DNA of 64,000 nt, taken from assembly GCA_027487385.1 (NCBI GenBank), contig JAIYDS010000205.1:17986-81985 (forward strand), in the 5' to 3' direction. Position 1 is the stretch's first letter, and each line of letters begins with the position of its first letter. Positions 40,830 to 48,467 of the stretch are shown in pieces. Both the position numbers and the translations under genes were made by a program. Origin of the DNA: Acetobacteraceae bacterium (GTDB lineage: Bacteria > Pseudomonadota > Alphaproteobacteria > Acetobacterales > Acetobacteraceae). The notes under the pieces were generated by a model. It made no database searches and was not told the DNA's origin. It saw only the letters and a list, made by a program, of their open reading frames with translations.

Positions 40830-41051
40830 ATGCGGCTGGCACGCCGCCTCGGCTCCGCCCTGACCCCGCCCGAGGCCGCTCCCGCGGCCATGACCGTCGC
40901 CGTGATGGGGCCCGGGCAGAGTCAACCGCGCAGGCTGTTCGAGCCGGCGCTGATGATCATCGCGCCCGTCGCCATGCTGGCGATCACGCTGCTGCTGATG
41001 GCCTTCATCCGGGTCCAGCGCCAGATGTGCGAGACCGTGTGCTGCGCCTGA
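40830..41051 (+). CDS. Small single-pass membrane protein
   Basis: A 73-residue ORF, start ATG 40830 with GGAGG six bases upstream (40820-40824). A basic N-terminus (MRLARRLGSALTPPEAAPAA) leads to one membrane helix, LMIIAPVAMLAITLLLMAFI (about residues 45-63), and a short cysteine-containing tail RQMCETVCCA. Third positions are nearly all G/C, supporting real coding. Not recognised. Confidence 0.55.
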   Translation: MRLARRLGSALTPPEAAPAAMTVAVMGPGQSQPRRLFEPALMIIAPVAMLAITLLLMAFIRVQRQMCETVCCA

Positions 41052-41154
41052 ACTGTTCAGCCTGATCGGCGCGCCGCTGCTGGCCCCCTGGACGGCCAGC
41101 CCGCCGGCCGGCGCATGGATCACCGCGCGCGGCCTGCTCACCCGACCGGAGCGA

Positions 41155-42198
41155 TCAGTCGCGCCCGACCGCGATGCCCCAGAAGGCCGTGATGTGCCGC
41201 ACGGCGGAGACGCCCGCTTCCAGCACCCAGGGCCCCGCCCGGCCGAGGCCCGCGGCGATCGGGAAGCCATGGCCCATCTCCGGCAAGGTCCAGAGTTCCA
41301 CCGCCGCCACGCCGCGCCGTGCCCAGACGCGGTGCCGCGCCTGCGGAATGGGCGTCGTTTCGCTGCTGGGCTCATGCGCGCAGCCATGCAGTTCGGCCCA
41401 TTGTGCCGCGAGGATTTCGGCATTCTCCGGGTCCACCGTGCGGTCCCGCTCACCCTGCCAGATGGAGAGGCGCGGCCAGGGCTGGTGGCCGCGCGGCGCG
41501 GTTCGCGCGCGCACGGCCGCCGCGAGTCCGATGCGCGTGCTGAAAGGATCCGCGCGATGCATGCGCAGCAGAGCCATGGGCGAGGTGCTGGCCGCGCCGA
41601 CCGGCATGCCAGCGACCACCGCCCCGGCCGCGAAGACGGCCGGATAGGCGGCCAGCATGGCCGCCGCCATCGCGCCCCCGGCCGAGAGCCCCAGGATGAA
41701 GACGCGCCGGCGGTCCGAGCCGAATTCCCGGCTCGCGTGGCGCACCATCTGCCGGATGGACAGGGCCTCGCCCTGGCCGCGGCCAACATCCATCGGCCGG
41801 TACCAGTTGAAGCAGCGGTTGCGATGATTGGCCGTGACCTGAACGGGCAGCACCAGCGGGATGCCGAGTTCCTCGGCCATCATGATCCAGCCGGTCTGCG
41901 CGGCGAAGTCCGCGCCGTCCTGGCCGCATCCATGCAGGACGACGATCAGCGGCGCACCCGTCTGCGGCTTGCGGCGCGGATGGAAGACCAGCATGCGCAA
42001 CGCACCGGGATTGGACCCGAAATGCGCGACTTCGGTGACCCTGCCACGTGGCGCTATCGGCGCGCGGCTTGGCTCAGGCGGGGCCCAGGCCAGGTGGATC
42101 AGCCGGGCGGCGGCCTGGCCGAGATGTACCATCAGGCCGCTGGCGCGCAGCCGCTTCGCCGCCCTGGGCCGCCCGGCCCGCCGGGAACGAAGCGACAC
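41155..42198 (-). CDS. PHB-depolymerase-family esterase (LpqC-like)
   Basis: A 347-residue alpha/beta hydrolase of the esterase_PHB family. LIVVLHGCGQDGADFA provides the oxyanion region, FILGLSAGGAMAAAM the nucleophile elbow (Ser), and ELWTLPEMGHGFPIA the catalytic His. NRCFNWYRPMDVGRGQGE is a family-specific motif. There is no clear signal peptide, so it may act intracellularly on PHB oligomers or other esters. GTG 42198 abuts the stop of the phasin-like gene; an ATG at 42132 is an alternative. Pairing with a phasin-like protein supports a polyhydroxyalkanoate link, which is inference. Confidence 0.85.
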   Translation of the reverse strand: MSLRSRRAGRPRAAKRLRASGLMVHLGQAAARLIHLAWAPPEPSRAPIAPRGRVTEVAHFGSNPGALRMLVFHPRRKPQTGAPLIVVLHGCGQDGADFAAQTGWIMMAEELGIPLVLPVQVTANHRNRCFNWYRPMDVGRGQGEALSIRQMVRHASREFGSDRRRVFILGLSAGGAMAAAMLAAYPAVFAAGAVVAGMPVGAASTSPMALLRMHRADPFSTRIGLAAAVRARTAPRGHQPWPRLSIWQGERDRTVDPENAEILAAQWAELHGCAHEPSSETTPIPQARHRVWARRGVAAVELWTLPEMGHGFPIAAGLGRAGPWVLEAGVSAVRHITAFWGIAVGRD

Positions 42199-42402
42199 TC
42201 ACCGCCCCTTGGGGCGCCGGGGCGGGCTCGTCCGGCCCAGGGCGTGGGTCCAGAACTGCTCGACATTCCGAGTGGCCGTGGCGACGATCTCGCATTGCTG
42301 GCGCCGGACCTCGGCCGTGATCATCCCGTGGCCTGTATTGGCCATGCGGTGGGCCGCGCTGAGCCAAAGGCTCATGAAGGGATTGCGTGGGACGCGCGGC
42401 AT
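42199..42402 (-). CDS. Phasin-like small protein
   Basis: A 67-residue protein beginning MPRVPRNPFMSLWLSAAHRM, then an amphipathic helical stretch with ITAEVRRQQCEIVATATRNV and a basic tail RTSPPRRPKGR. The amphipathic helix with MT-AE-RRQQ pattern resembles small phasin-like granule proteins. It lies directly upstream of, and probably co-transcribed with, the PHB-type esterase. A truncated relative is encoded at 39485-39580. Confidence 0.6.
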   Translation of the reverse strand: MPRVPRNPFMSLWLSAAHRMANTGHGMITAEVRRQQCEIVATATRNVEQFWTHALGRTSPPRRPKGR

Positions 42403-42482
42403 GGCGGGGACTTTCCTGTGGATTGGCAGCGGAACGCCGGGGCCGGCCCCGCGTTGCATCCATCGGGCGGGATGGGTTCAGC

Positions 42483-42587
42483 TCAGCGGCCGCCGGCGCT
42501 GACCCGCCAGACCGTGTTGCCGGCATCATCCGCCACCAGCAGCCCGCCAGGCCGATCGGGCTGACGCCCATGGATGGAGCGCTCCAT
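42483..42587 (-). pseudogene. C-terminal fragment of a sorbosone/PQQ-type sugar dehydrogenase
   Basis: A 34-codon minus-strand ORF contains RPGGLLVADDAGNTVWRVSA and then a stop. This is the last beta-propeller strand of L-sorbosone-dehydrogenase-like proteins, which typically end GLLVADD-GN-VWRV. Nothing of the remaining several hundred residues is seen upstream in any frame, so it is probably the relic of a deleted gene. A genuine 34-residue protein is less likely. Confidence 0.45.
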
Positions 42588-42766
42588 CGCCATCGTTGGG
42601 CCTCCCGTGCGTCGCAATCTCCGTCGTTCCACGCGATGTCGCCTGGACGTCGCGCGGCAGCGGTGTGCGGGTGGCCCGCCAATCGGACGGCAAGCGCCGG
42701 GTCATGTCAGCGGCCTTTCGGCCTTGGGCCACGCGCTGCGTCGTCGCGCGGCCCCCGGGCAGAGGC

Positions 42767-43447
42767 TCAGCCCTGGCGCGTTTCGTTCTCCGGGCGGGCG
42801 CCGCTGATGTTGGTCCCCGCACCGTGCTCCAACCCACGGCCCGCCATGGTGCCAGACGGATTGCCGGGCCTGCCGTCACGCCGGCCTTCCACCAGGGTAC
42901 GGCCATCATCGTGGTAGCCGGTCCAGCCCGCGGCGCGGTACTCGGCCTCACGGGCGCCGATATCCACTGATGCATGGCGCGCGAGGACGGTGGCGGCCTG
43001 GGTGCTGCGCACCTCCTCGGCGCGGATGGTCACGATCGTGCCGCCGCGCCGCACGCCTTCGGCGAAGACCTCCGCTTCCTTCGCATCGACACCGGCCTCG
43101 GCGAAGGAGCCGATCAGGCCACCTGCCGCTGCGCCCGCGCCGGCACCTGTCAGCAGCGCCACCAGCCAGCCTGCGGCCACGATCGGACCCACACCTGGGA
43201 TGGCCAGGACGCCAAGCCCAGCCAGGAGGCCCACACCTCCGCCCAGCACGGTGCCGAGTGACGCACCGACTTCGGTGGACGCGTCAGCGATGGTGGCGCC
43301 GTGCGAGGCGTCCGCCGGAGCACCCGGCGTATTGTTGCTCATGATGCTGACCTCGTCGGGCGAAAAACCTGCTGCCTCCAGGTCGCGCACCGCGTCAACG
43401 GCGTGGGCATGGGTGTCAAAGAGCCTGGTCTGGGTGCGTGTTGTCAT
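42767..43447 (-). CDS. General stress protein with YflT-like domain and glycine-zipper region
   Basis: A 226-residue protein. Residues 1-45 (RLFDTHAHAVDAVRDLEAAG, FSPDEVSIMSNN) match the N-terminal YflT/general stress protein 17M domain. The middle (about 65-115) is a glycine/alanine-rich hydrophobic hairpin (VLGGGVGLLAGLGVLAIPGV and AGAGAAAGGLIGSF) resembling glycine zippers. A second alpha/beta half follows (VDAKEAEVFAEGVRRGGTIV). The tail, from DGRRDGRPGNPSGTMAGRGL on to AGTNISGARP, is the peptide unit found three times in the lipoprotein at 40227. Such proteins are associated with membrane stress; mechanism unknown. Confidence 0.75.
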   Translation of the reverse strand: MTTRTQTRLFDTHAHAVDAVRDLEAAGFSPDEVSIMSNNTPGAPADASHGATIADASTEVGASLGTVLGGGVGLLAGLGVLAIPGVGPIVAAGWLVALLTGAGAGAAAGGLIGSFAEAGVDAKEAEVFAEGVRRGGTIVTIRAEEVRSTQAATVLARHASVDIGAREAEYRAAGWTGYHDDGRTLVEGRRDGRPGNPSGTMAGRGLEHGAGTNISGARPENETRQG

Positions 43448-43545
43448 TCGCGAAATTCCTTGATGGGGATTGTCAAAGCCCGTGGCGGGCAGACGGTGCT
43501 GGCTGCAAGGGTGCCGCCAGTCCCATCTGTCCGGCGCGATGCGCC

Positions 43546-44022
43546 TCAGCGCGGCGGCGGCGTCGTGCCGGGCGAGCCCGCAGGGCCCATGGCGCCGGAG
43601 CGCAGCGTGGCAACTCCCGCACCGGCCGCGATATGGCCGTGGAAGTCCATGGCCAGATCGGTGGCCATGCCGTTGCGGGTGCCGCGCGCACGCCAGAAGC
43701 CTGCTTCATCCTTGGACAACCCCTGGACGCCGCTGAAGCCCGCCGCTTCGAAGCGGCCCTTTGCCTGGCTCTCCGTGAAGCTGTTCGCGCCGGCCTCGAG
43801 CGTGGCGGCTTCGACGATGATCGAAGGCGTGGTCGTGACGAGCGGCGTCACGGTGGCCGGCGCGGCGGCGCGCGGCATGGTGTTCTGGACCGGCGGGATG
43901 GCGACGGACGGGATGGCGGGCGCCATGCTGCTTGGCGGTGCCGCGGGTGCGGTCTGCGCCCAGGCGCCCGAGCCCGCGGCGAGAGTGCCGATGATGAGAA
44001 GTCCAAGTGTTCCGGCGCGCAT
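43546..44022 (-). CDS. Periplasmic PepSY-like protein
   Basis: A 158-residue secreted protein. MRAGTLGLLIIGTLAAGSGA then WAQ gives a signal peptide; this ATG has GGA at suitable distance whereas the ATG five codons upstream lacks an RBS. A Pro/Ala-rich linker (about 20-65) precedes a compact domain with GANSFTESQAKGRFEAAGFS, LSKDEAGFWRARGTRNG and LAMDFHGHIAAG, resembling PepSY-like folds (helix, then strands around W-A-G). Probably periplasmic, of unknown role. Confidence 0.6.
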   Translation of the reverse strand: MRAGTLGLLIIGTLAAGSGAWAQTAPAAPPSSMAPAIPSVAIPPVQNTMPRAAAPATVTPLVTTTPSIIVEAATLEAGANSFTESQAKGRFEAAGFSGVQGLSKDEAGFWRARGTRNGMATDLAMDFHGHIAAGAGVATLRSGAMGPAGSPGTTPPPR

Positions 44023-44037
44023 GATGACTGAATCCAT

Positions 44038-44530
44038 TCGCTGTTATGACGAGTGCCACATCATTTTCCACGCACTCGGATTGAGGAACGACGCGGTTGG
44101 GGGAAGGTTGCATGGCGCAGGCGCTTCGCCTGGCCGTGATGCTCGCCTCTGCCCCCCGCCGCGCGCCGCTCACCGGAGCGATGGCCCATAGGCGGAGTGG
44201 GCGGGTGTCGCCCGGCGAGCCCTCGGAATCTCCGCCGCCCGGGCCCCTGGGCGGCGCGCGCAATCGCCGCCTCCAGCTCCGCGCCCAGCAGGATGAAATG
44301 GACAATGTCATGGAGCGAGGTGAGCAACGCCTCGGTCGCCCCACATGCGCCACAGGTCCTATGGTGGCTCGCGAAATGGGTGACATGGGGCGAGAGAGTC
44401 GAGGCGGCGGCGGCCCGGGCGGTGGAGTGTCGCGGTCGCAAGCTGTCCCGAGACCAGCAGCCAGGCAAAGGAGGCCGCTCGCAGCAGCAGAGCATCCCGC
44501 GTCGGGTGCCTTGCCGCCTGATGACGCACC
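44038..44530. other. Stretch without a recognisable gene
   Basis: About 490 bases with mixed frames. A minus-strand frame spells SLHDIVHFILLGAELEAAIA around 44240-44330, which looks locally protein-like (and faintly like the C-terminus of YihY-type membrane proteins), but it degenerates into arginine-rich sequence on both sides. I take it to be decayed DNA adjoining the transposase remnant. Confidence 0.3.
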
Positions 44531-44985
44531 ACGGTCTTCGACAGCTGGAACCGTTGGAGCCAGCGCGGGCTCTGGCAGGAAATCTTCGCGGCACTCGCCG
44601 GTTACGCCGATTCACCCGACGTCACGATGATCCAAAAAACTCTACGGTGAAGGTGCACCGCTCGGCCGCAGGCGCCAGAAAGGGGGCAAAGGCGACCCCT
44701 GCCACCCAGGGGCCGGCCGCTCGCGCGGCGGGCGGACCCCCCAAGATCCATGCGCGCTGCGATGGCAAGCCCGCCAGCACACCATACTGCTGGCCGGCGG
44801 CAGTATTGCCGACATCACCACAGCCGCCAGACTGGCTTCGGCGGCGCCAACACCCGCCGAGCTATCCGGCGAAAGCGACTCCGACGCCATCCATCTGCGC
44901 CGCCTCCTCGCCGCAAGCGGGACCGTCATCCTCGGCACGGAACGTCCTCGCCGCCATCTGCCTGGTCTCAACCATCACCGATTGG
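44531..44985 (+). pseudogene. Frameshifted IS5-family transposase remnant
   Basis: Pieces of one IS5-family DDE transposase lie in correct order but three frames. From 44531: TVFDSWNRWSQRGLWQEIFA. From 44638: STVKVHRSAAGARKG and, further on, PPKIHARCDGKP. From 44778: ILLAGGSIADITTAARL, then SDAIHLRRLLAASGTVILG. From 44941: NVLAAICLVSTITDW. These correspond to the helix before the first catalytic Asp, the ST-VRVHRSAAGAKKG and TKIHA segments, the LTGG-A-D strand and the RNFLAAICL C-terminus. At least three frameshifts and missing catalytic residues make it inactive. Terminal inverted repeats were not found. Confidence 0.7.
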
Positions 44986-45067
44986 GCGCCATTGAAGCCG
45001 TACCCTATTCTGGTGCAATCCTACGCATGCTGACGGTAAAGCAAAGACCACCCCCTCAAACTCCCCG

Positions 45068-45156
45068 GCAGGGAACTCGTTCCCTGCACCCCTATTTGTT
45101 GGAGATGCAAGAACCTACGGTTCTTGCCGGGGCGCCCGAGGGGCAGCGCCCCTCGG
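45068..45156. repeat. Three tandem perfect hairpins
   Basis: GCAGGGAA-CTCG-TTCCCTGC (45068-45087), GCAAGAACC-TAC-GGTTCTTGC (45107-45127) and CCGAGGGGC-AGC-GCCCCTCGG (45136-45156) follow one another. They lie just past the stop of the minus-strand glycosyltransferase (45164) and may terminate it. A similar pair occurs at 54653-54704. Confidence 0.6.
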
Positions 45157-45163
45157 TCCACCC

Positions 45164-47215
45164 TCACCCCCAGCGCTGCCGATAACTCCAGGCATTCAAC
45201 AACGTCAGGTTCCACCTTCCGGCATTCTCATCCGCGCGCCCCTGGCTCTGCCGTTCCAGATGCACCAGCACCGCGCGGTCTTCCATCACGCAGGTGAGGC
45301 CCGCTTCGGTCAGGCGCGTGCAGAGATCCGCATCCTCGAAATCACCGATCACATAATCGGGGTCGAAGCCGCCGAAGCGTTCCGCCACCTCGCGCCGCAG
45401 GGCGAGGCAGGCGCCGGTCAGCGCCTCCACCACGCGCGGCTCGGCGGCGGGCGGCGTGGGGCGCAGGCCCTTGCCGGGGTGCTCGGGGAAGCGCCAGCCG
45501 GCCGGGCCGGGCTGCATCTTCATGCCGCCATGCTGCAGGCTGCCATCGGGGAAAAGCAGCCGCGCGCCGGCCGCGCCAACGCCCTCCGGTGCCACTGCCG
45601 CCACCAGAAGGTCCAGCCAATCCGTGCCCTGCGGGAAGACATCGGCATTGACGAAGACCACCACCCCGCCCCGCGCCGCCTTGAGGCCGAGATTGCTGGC
45701 CGGGCCGAAGCCGCGGGATTCGGCGGGCAGGATCAGCCGCATCGGCAGGGCGAAGCGGTCCCAGAGGGATTGCGCCAGCGTGATCGCCGCCTCGCGCCGG
45801 GGCGGGTCGTCCAGCACCAGGATGATTTCGTCCCCCGCCATGCGGCAGGCGGTGAAAAGGGCGATCTGCACCGGCAGCATGTCCAGCCGGCCATGCAGCG
45901 GGATGATGAGGCTGGCGCGCGGCGCGTCCGGAGCAGGGCCGAAGCTGCGCTCCTCCACCAGCATCGGCCGGTTGAGCCGTTCGCGGTGCAGCGCGACCAA
46001 GGCGGGGCCCAGCACGCGATCATAGCAGGTTTCGAGCGCATCCTCGGCAATGCCGCCGGCCTCGGCCAGGATGGCGCGCATGGCGCTGGCCTCGGCGGTT
46101 TCCGGGGTGGGCAGCGGCAGGGTGCCGATCTCGCCCGTGTCGAGCGTCACATCCAGCCAGGCCTCGCCCAGCTTCTTGGCCACCGGCGCGCGGGCGAGAA
46201 AACCCTGGCCGCCCTCGCCATCGCGCGCCTCGGTCTCCACCCAGGCGCCGGGGCGCAGCGGCCAGGCCTCCTCGCCGGCGCGCAGGCGGATGGCGGCGAT
46301 GGCGCCGCGCGGGTCCTGCCACCAGCCTTGCAGCAGCAGCCCCTCGGGCGTGCGCAGCGCCCGGGTGACGCGCATGCGGACGGGTGCCGAAAGCCAGGAG
46401 AGGGTGTTGCGCCCAGTGAAGCCGCGCGCCAGCAGCCGCTCCAGCTCGCGCCGGGCGGGGCCGGAGGCGGCGGCCAGGCGGTTGAGGAATTCGCCCGGCA
46501 TGGGGCGCGGCGCCTCGGGCTGGTTGCGGGCCGGCACCAGGTGCAGGGGCGGGCGGCCGGGCGGCAGCAGTTCCGCGCCGGTCAAGGGCGCGTCGCCCTG
46601 GCTGACCACGGCCGCCATGAGCCCCTGGCCCGGCGGCAGGGCGCAGAACCAGGCGGGCGCCGCCGCGCCGAGGCCCTGGGCGTCGCGCAGGCGCAGCAGC
46701 ACCGGGGCGGCGGTGAGCGAGGCCTCCAGCGCGGCATCCGAGAGCCGCAGGATGAGCAGGCGGTGCCCGGTCCCGGGCAGCGCGGAGGCCGCCTCGATCA
46801 CGCCCTCGCCGGTGATGGGGGCGGTGGCATCCGCCAGGGCCTCAGGCAATTCGGCCGGGCTCGCTGACACATCCGGGCCGTGGCGGGGCAGCAGGGCCTG
46901 GGGCGGCGCCACGCCGGGGCGGAAGGGGACGGCGACGCCGCCCTCCAGCCGCACCATCACCCCCATTCCGGTGAAGGCGACCTCGACCTCCGGGGCGAGC
47001 GCTTCCTCGGGCGTCAACGGCAGGCGCAGTTCCTCGCCCCATTGCCCGTCCAGGCAGTCATTCACGATCAGGCAGGGCCGGCCCTCATGGCCGCGCACCA
47101 CCAGGTGCAGGCGGATATCCTCGCCCTGATGGTAGTTGGCGCTTTCCGAGCGCGCCACGGCGCGCGCGCTGAAGCGCAGCTTCTGGGCCAGCGGGGGATG
47201 CAGCGTATCCGGCAT
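45164..47215 (-). CDS. Large GT2 glycosyltransferase with long N-terminal region
   Basis: A 683-residue protein. The C-terminal part (about 425-680) is a GT-A domain: ASLIIPLHGRLDMLPVQIAL, ILVLDDPPRREAA, GFGPASNLGLKAARGGVVVF followed by VNADVFPQGTDW, and GGFDPDYVIGDFEDADLCTR at the acceptor/catalytic site. The first 400 residues are beta-rich, acidic and without recognisable domain; they may position acceptor or partner proteins. Starts three bases after the upstream glycosyltransferase, so both are one operon. Resembles the architecture of large EPS/O-antigen transferases. Confidence 0.82.
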   Translation of the reverse strand: MPDTLHPPLAQKLRFSARAVARSESANYHQGEDIRLHLVVRGHEGRPCLIVNDCLDGQWGEELRLPLTPEEALAPEVEVAFTGMGVMVRLEGGVAVPFRPGVAPPQALLPRHGPDVSASPAELPEALADATAPITGEGVIEAASALPGTGHRLLILRLSDAALEASLTAAPVLLRLRDAQGLGAAAPAWFCALPPGQGLMAAVVSQGDAPLTGAELLPPGRPPLHLVPARNQPEAPRPMPGEFLNRLAAASGPARRELERLLARGFTGRNTLSWLSAPVRMRVTRALRTPEGLLLQGWWQDPRGAIAAIRLRAGEEAWPLRPGAWVETEARDGEGGQGFLARAPVAKKLGEAWLDVTLDTGEIGTLPLPTPETAEASAMRAILAEAGGIAEDALETCYDRVLGPALVALHRERLNRPMLVEERSFGPAPDAPRASLIIPLHGRLDMLPVQIALFTACRMAGDEIILVLDDPPRREAAITLAQSLWDRFALPMRLILPAESRGFGPASNLGLKAARGGVVVFVNADVFPQGTDWLDLLVAAVAPEGVGAAGARLLFPDGSLQHGGMKMQPGPAGWRFPEHPGKGLRPTPPAAEPRVVEALTGACLALRREVAERFGGFDPDYVIGDFEDADLCTRLTEAGLTCVMEDRAVLVHLERQSQGRADENAGRWNLTLLNAWSYRQRWG

Positions 47216-47218
47216 GGC

Positions 47219-48271
47219 TCAGATCCGCTCCGGCGGCGCGATGCGGACCGGATCGGCCAAGGCTTCGCGGTAGAGGGCAAAGAGGGCGGCGGCACCCTCG
47301 GCGGGGCTGGGCGGCGGCAGGATCGTCCCGGCCATGGCGGAGACCTGCTCCGGCGCCTCGGCGAGGCCCAGCAGAAGATCGGCCAGGGCGGTGGCGTTCA
47401 TGGGCACATGCCAGCCATCGCGGCCGGGCTGCACCTGGCGGGCCAAGGGCCCGCGCCCGGCGCAGACCACCGGCCGGCCCAGGGCCAGGGCAAGCCGCGC
47501 GAGGCTCTCGGCATCCGCCCCCTCGGGGTCCGGCAGCAGCAGCAGATGCGCGCCTTCCAGCGCGGCGTGGCGCGGGGTGGCCGCGGGGTCGGCGATCTGC
47601 AGCAGCGGCGCGCCGGGGAAGCGCGCCAGCAGCGCCTCGGTCGCGGCCAGCAAGGCGCGCTCGGCCGCATGGGCCGGGTAGGCCGCCACCACCAGGAACC
47701 GGCCGAGCGGCGGCAGCGGGCAATCGGGCAGGAGGCGCGGCAGGGGCGGATGCACCAGCAGCCGCGCCGGATCCAGCCCGAATTCCAGGCAGGCGGGCAG
47801 CAGGCTTTCGCAGGGCAGCAGCAGCGTCGTCTCGGCCAGGAAGCGGCGCAGCGGCGCCTGTTCGAGGAAGCCGCGCGCGGGCCCGGTCAGGCCCAGACGC
47901 GCGGCAAGTTCGGGGCGCAGCGAGAGCAGGATCGGCGCCGCCGGCAAATGCCGCCGCAGCAGCCCGATGAATTCCAGCCCGAAGGGCGCGATGTCATGCA
48001 GGTGCACGATCTGCGGCGCCCAGTCGTCGAGCCAGGTGCCGAGGCGGCGCAGCAGGTCGGCATCGCGCTGCGTCACATCGGTGGCGTCGAAGCCGGGCTC
48101 GGCCTCGGCCAGGAAGCTGCCATCGGGAAAGGGCTGAAAGAGCCGCATGCCGGGCGGTGGCGCCTGCCCGCCGGCACCGCAGAGCAGCCGCGCCTCGATG
48201 CCTGGCTCCTCCGCCGCCGCGGTCAGGATGCGATAGGGCGCCGCCTCCGGATCACGGCGGGACGCCACCAC
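47219..48271 (-). CDS. GT4-like glycosyltransferase
   Basis: About 350 residues, GT-B-like. VHLHDIAPFGLEFIGLLRRH matches the acceptor domain, LARLALALGRPVVCAGRGPLAR the donor-binding end. The start is unclear: GTG 48271 gives VASRRDPE, but the preceding in-frame codons PLRLLV look like the first beta strand of the fold, so translation probably begins further upstream, perhaps at a non-ATG codon before 48300. Divergent from the GT2 at 48468 and co-transcribed with the GT2 downstream. Confidence 0.72.
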   Translation of the reverse strand: MVASRRDPEAAPYRILTAAAEEPGIEARLLCGAGGQAPPPGMRLFQPFPDGSFLAEAEPGFDATDVTQRDADLLRRLGTWLDDWAPQIVHLHDIAPFGLEFIGLLRRHLPAAPILLSLRPELAARLGLTGPARGFLEQAPLRRFLAETTLLLPCESLLPACLEFGLDPARLLVHPPLPRLLPDCPLPPLGRFLVVAAYPAHAAERALLAATEALLARFPGAPLLQIADPAATPRHAALEGAHLLLLPDPEGADAESLARLALALGRPVVCAGRGPLARQVQPGRDGWHVPMNATALADLLLGLAEAPEQVSAMAGTILPPPSPAEGAAALFALYREALADPVRIAPPERI

Positions 48272-48467
48272 CAGGAGACGGAGCGGCGTGGCCCCAAGGG
48301 GAGGCGAATGGGGGGCGTCCTGATCCAGGGAGAGGCCTTTCGCATCGGAGTGGTGCCCGTTGAGGTGTATCCCTCACGCGGCGCCGGCTCAAGCAGCCTT
48401 CCTCGCATCCGGTCACGATGCTATGGCCTTCGGGGCTTTTCATTGTGCAAAGGCGGCAACCCAGCGA

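Noticed and set aside
44061..44615. Minus-strand ORF of 184 codons with SLHDIVHFILLGAELEAAIA
   Set aside because: Only about 40 residues look protein-like; the rest is arginine-rich and overlaps the transposase remnant. No confident family, so not called as a gene.
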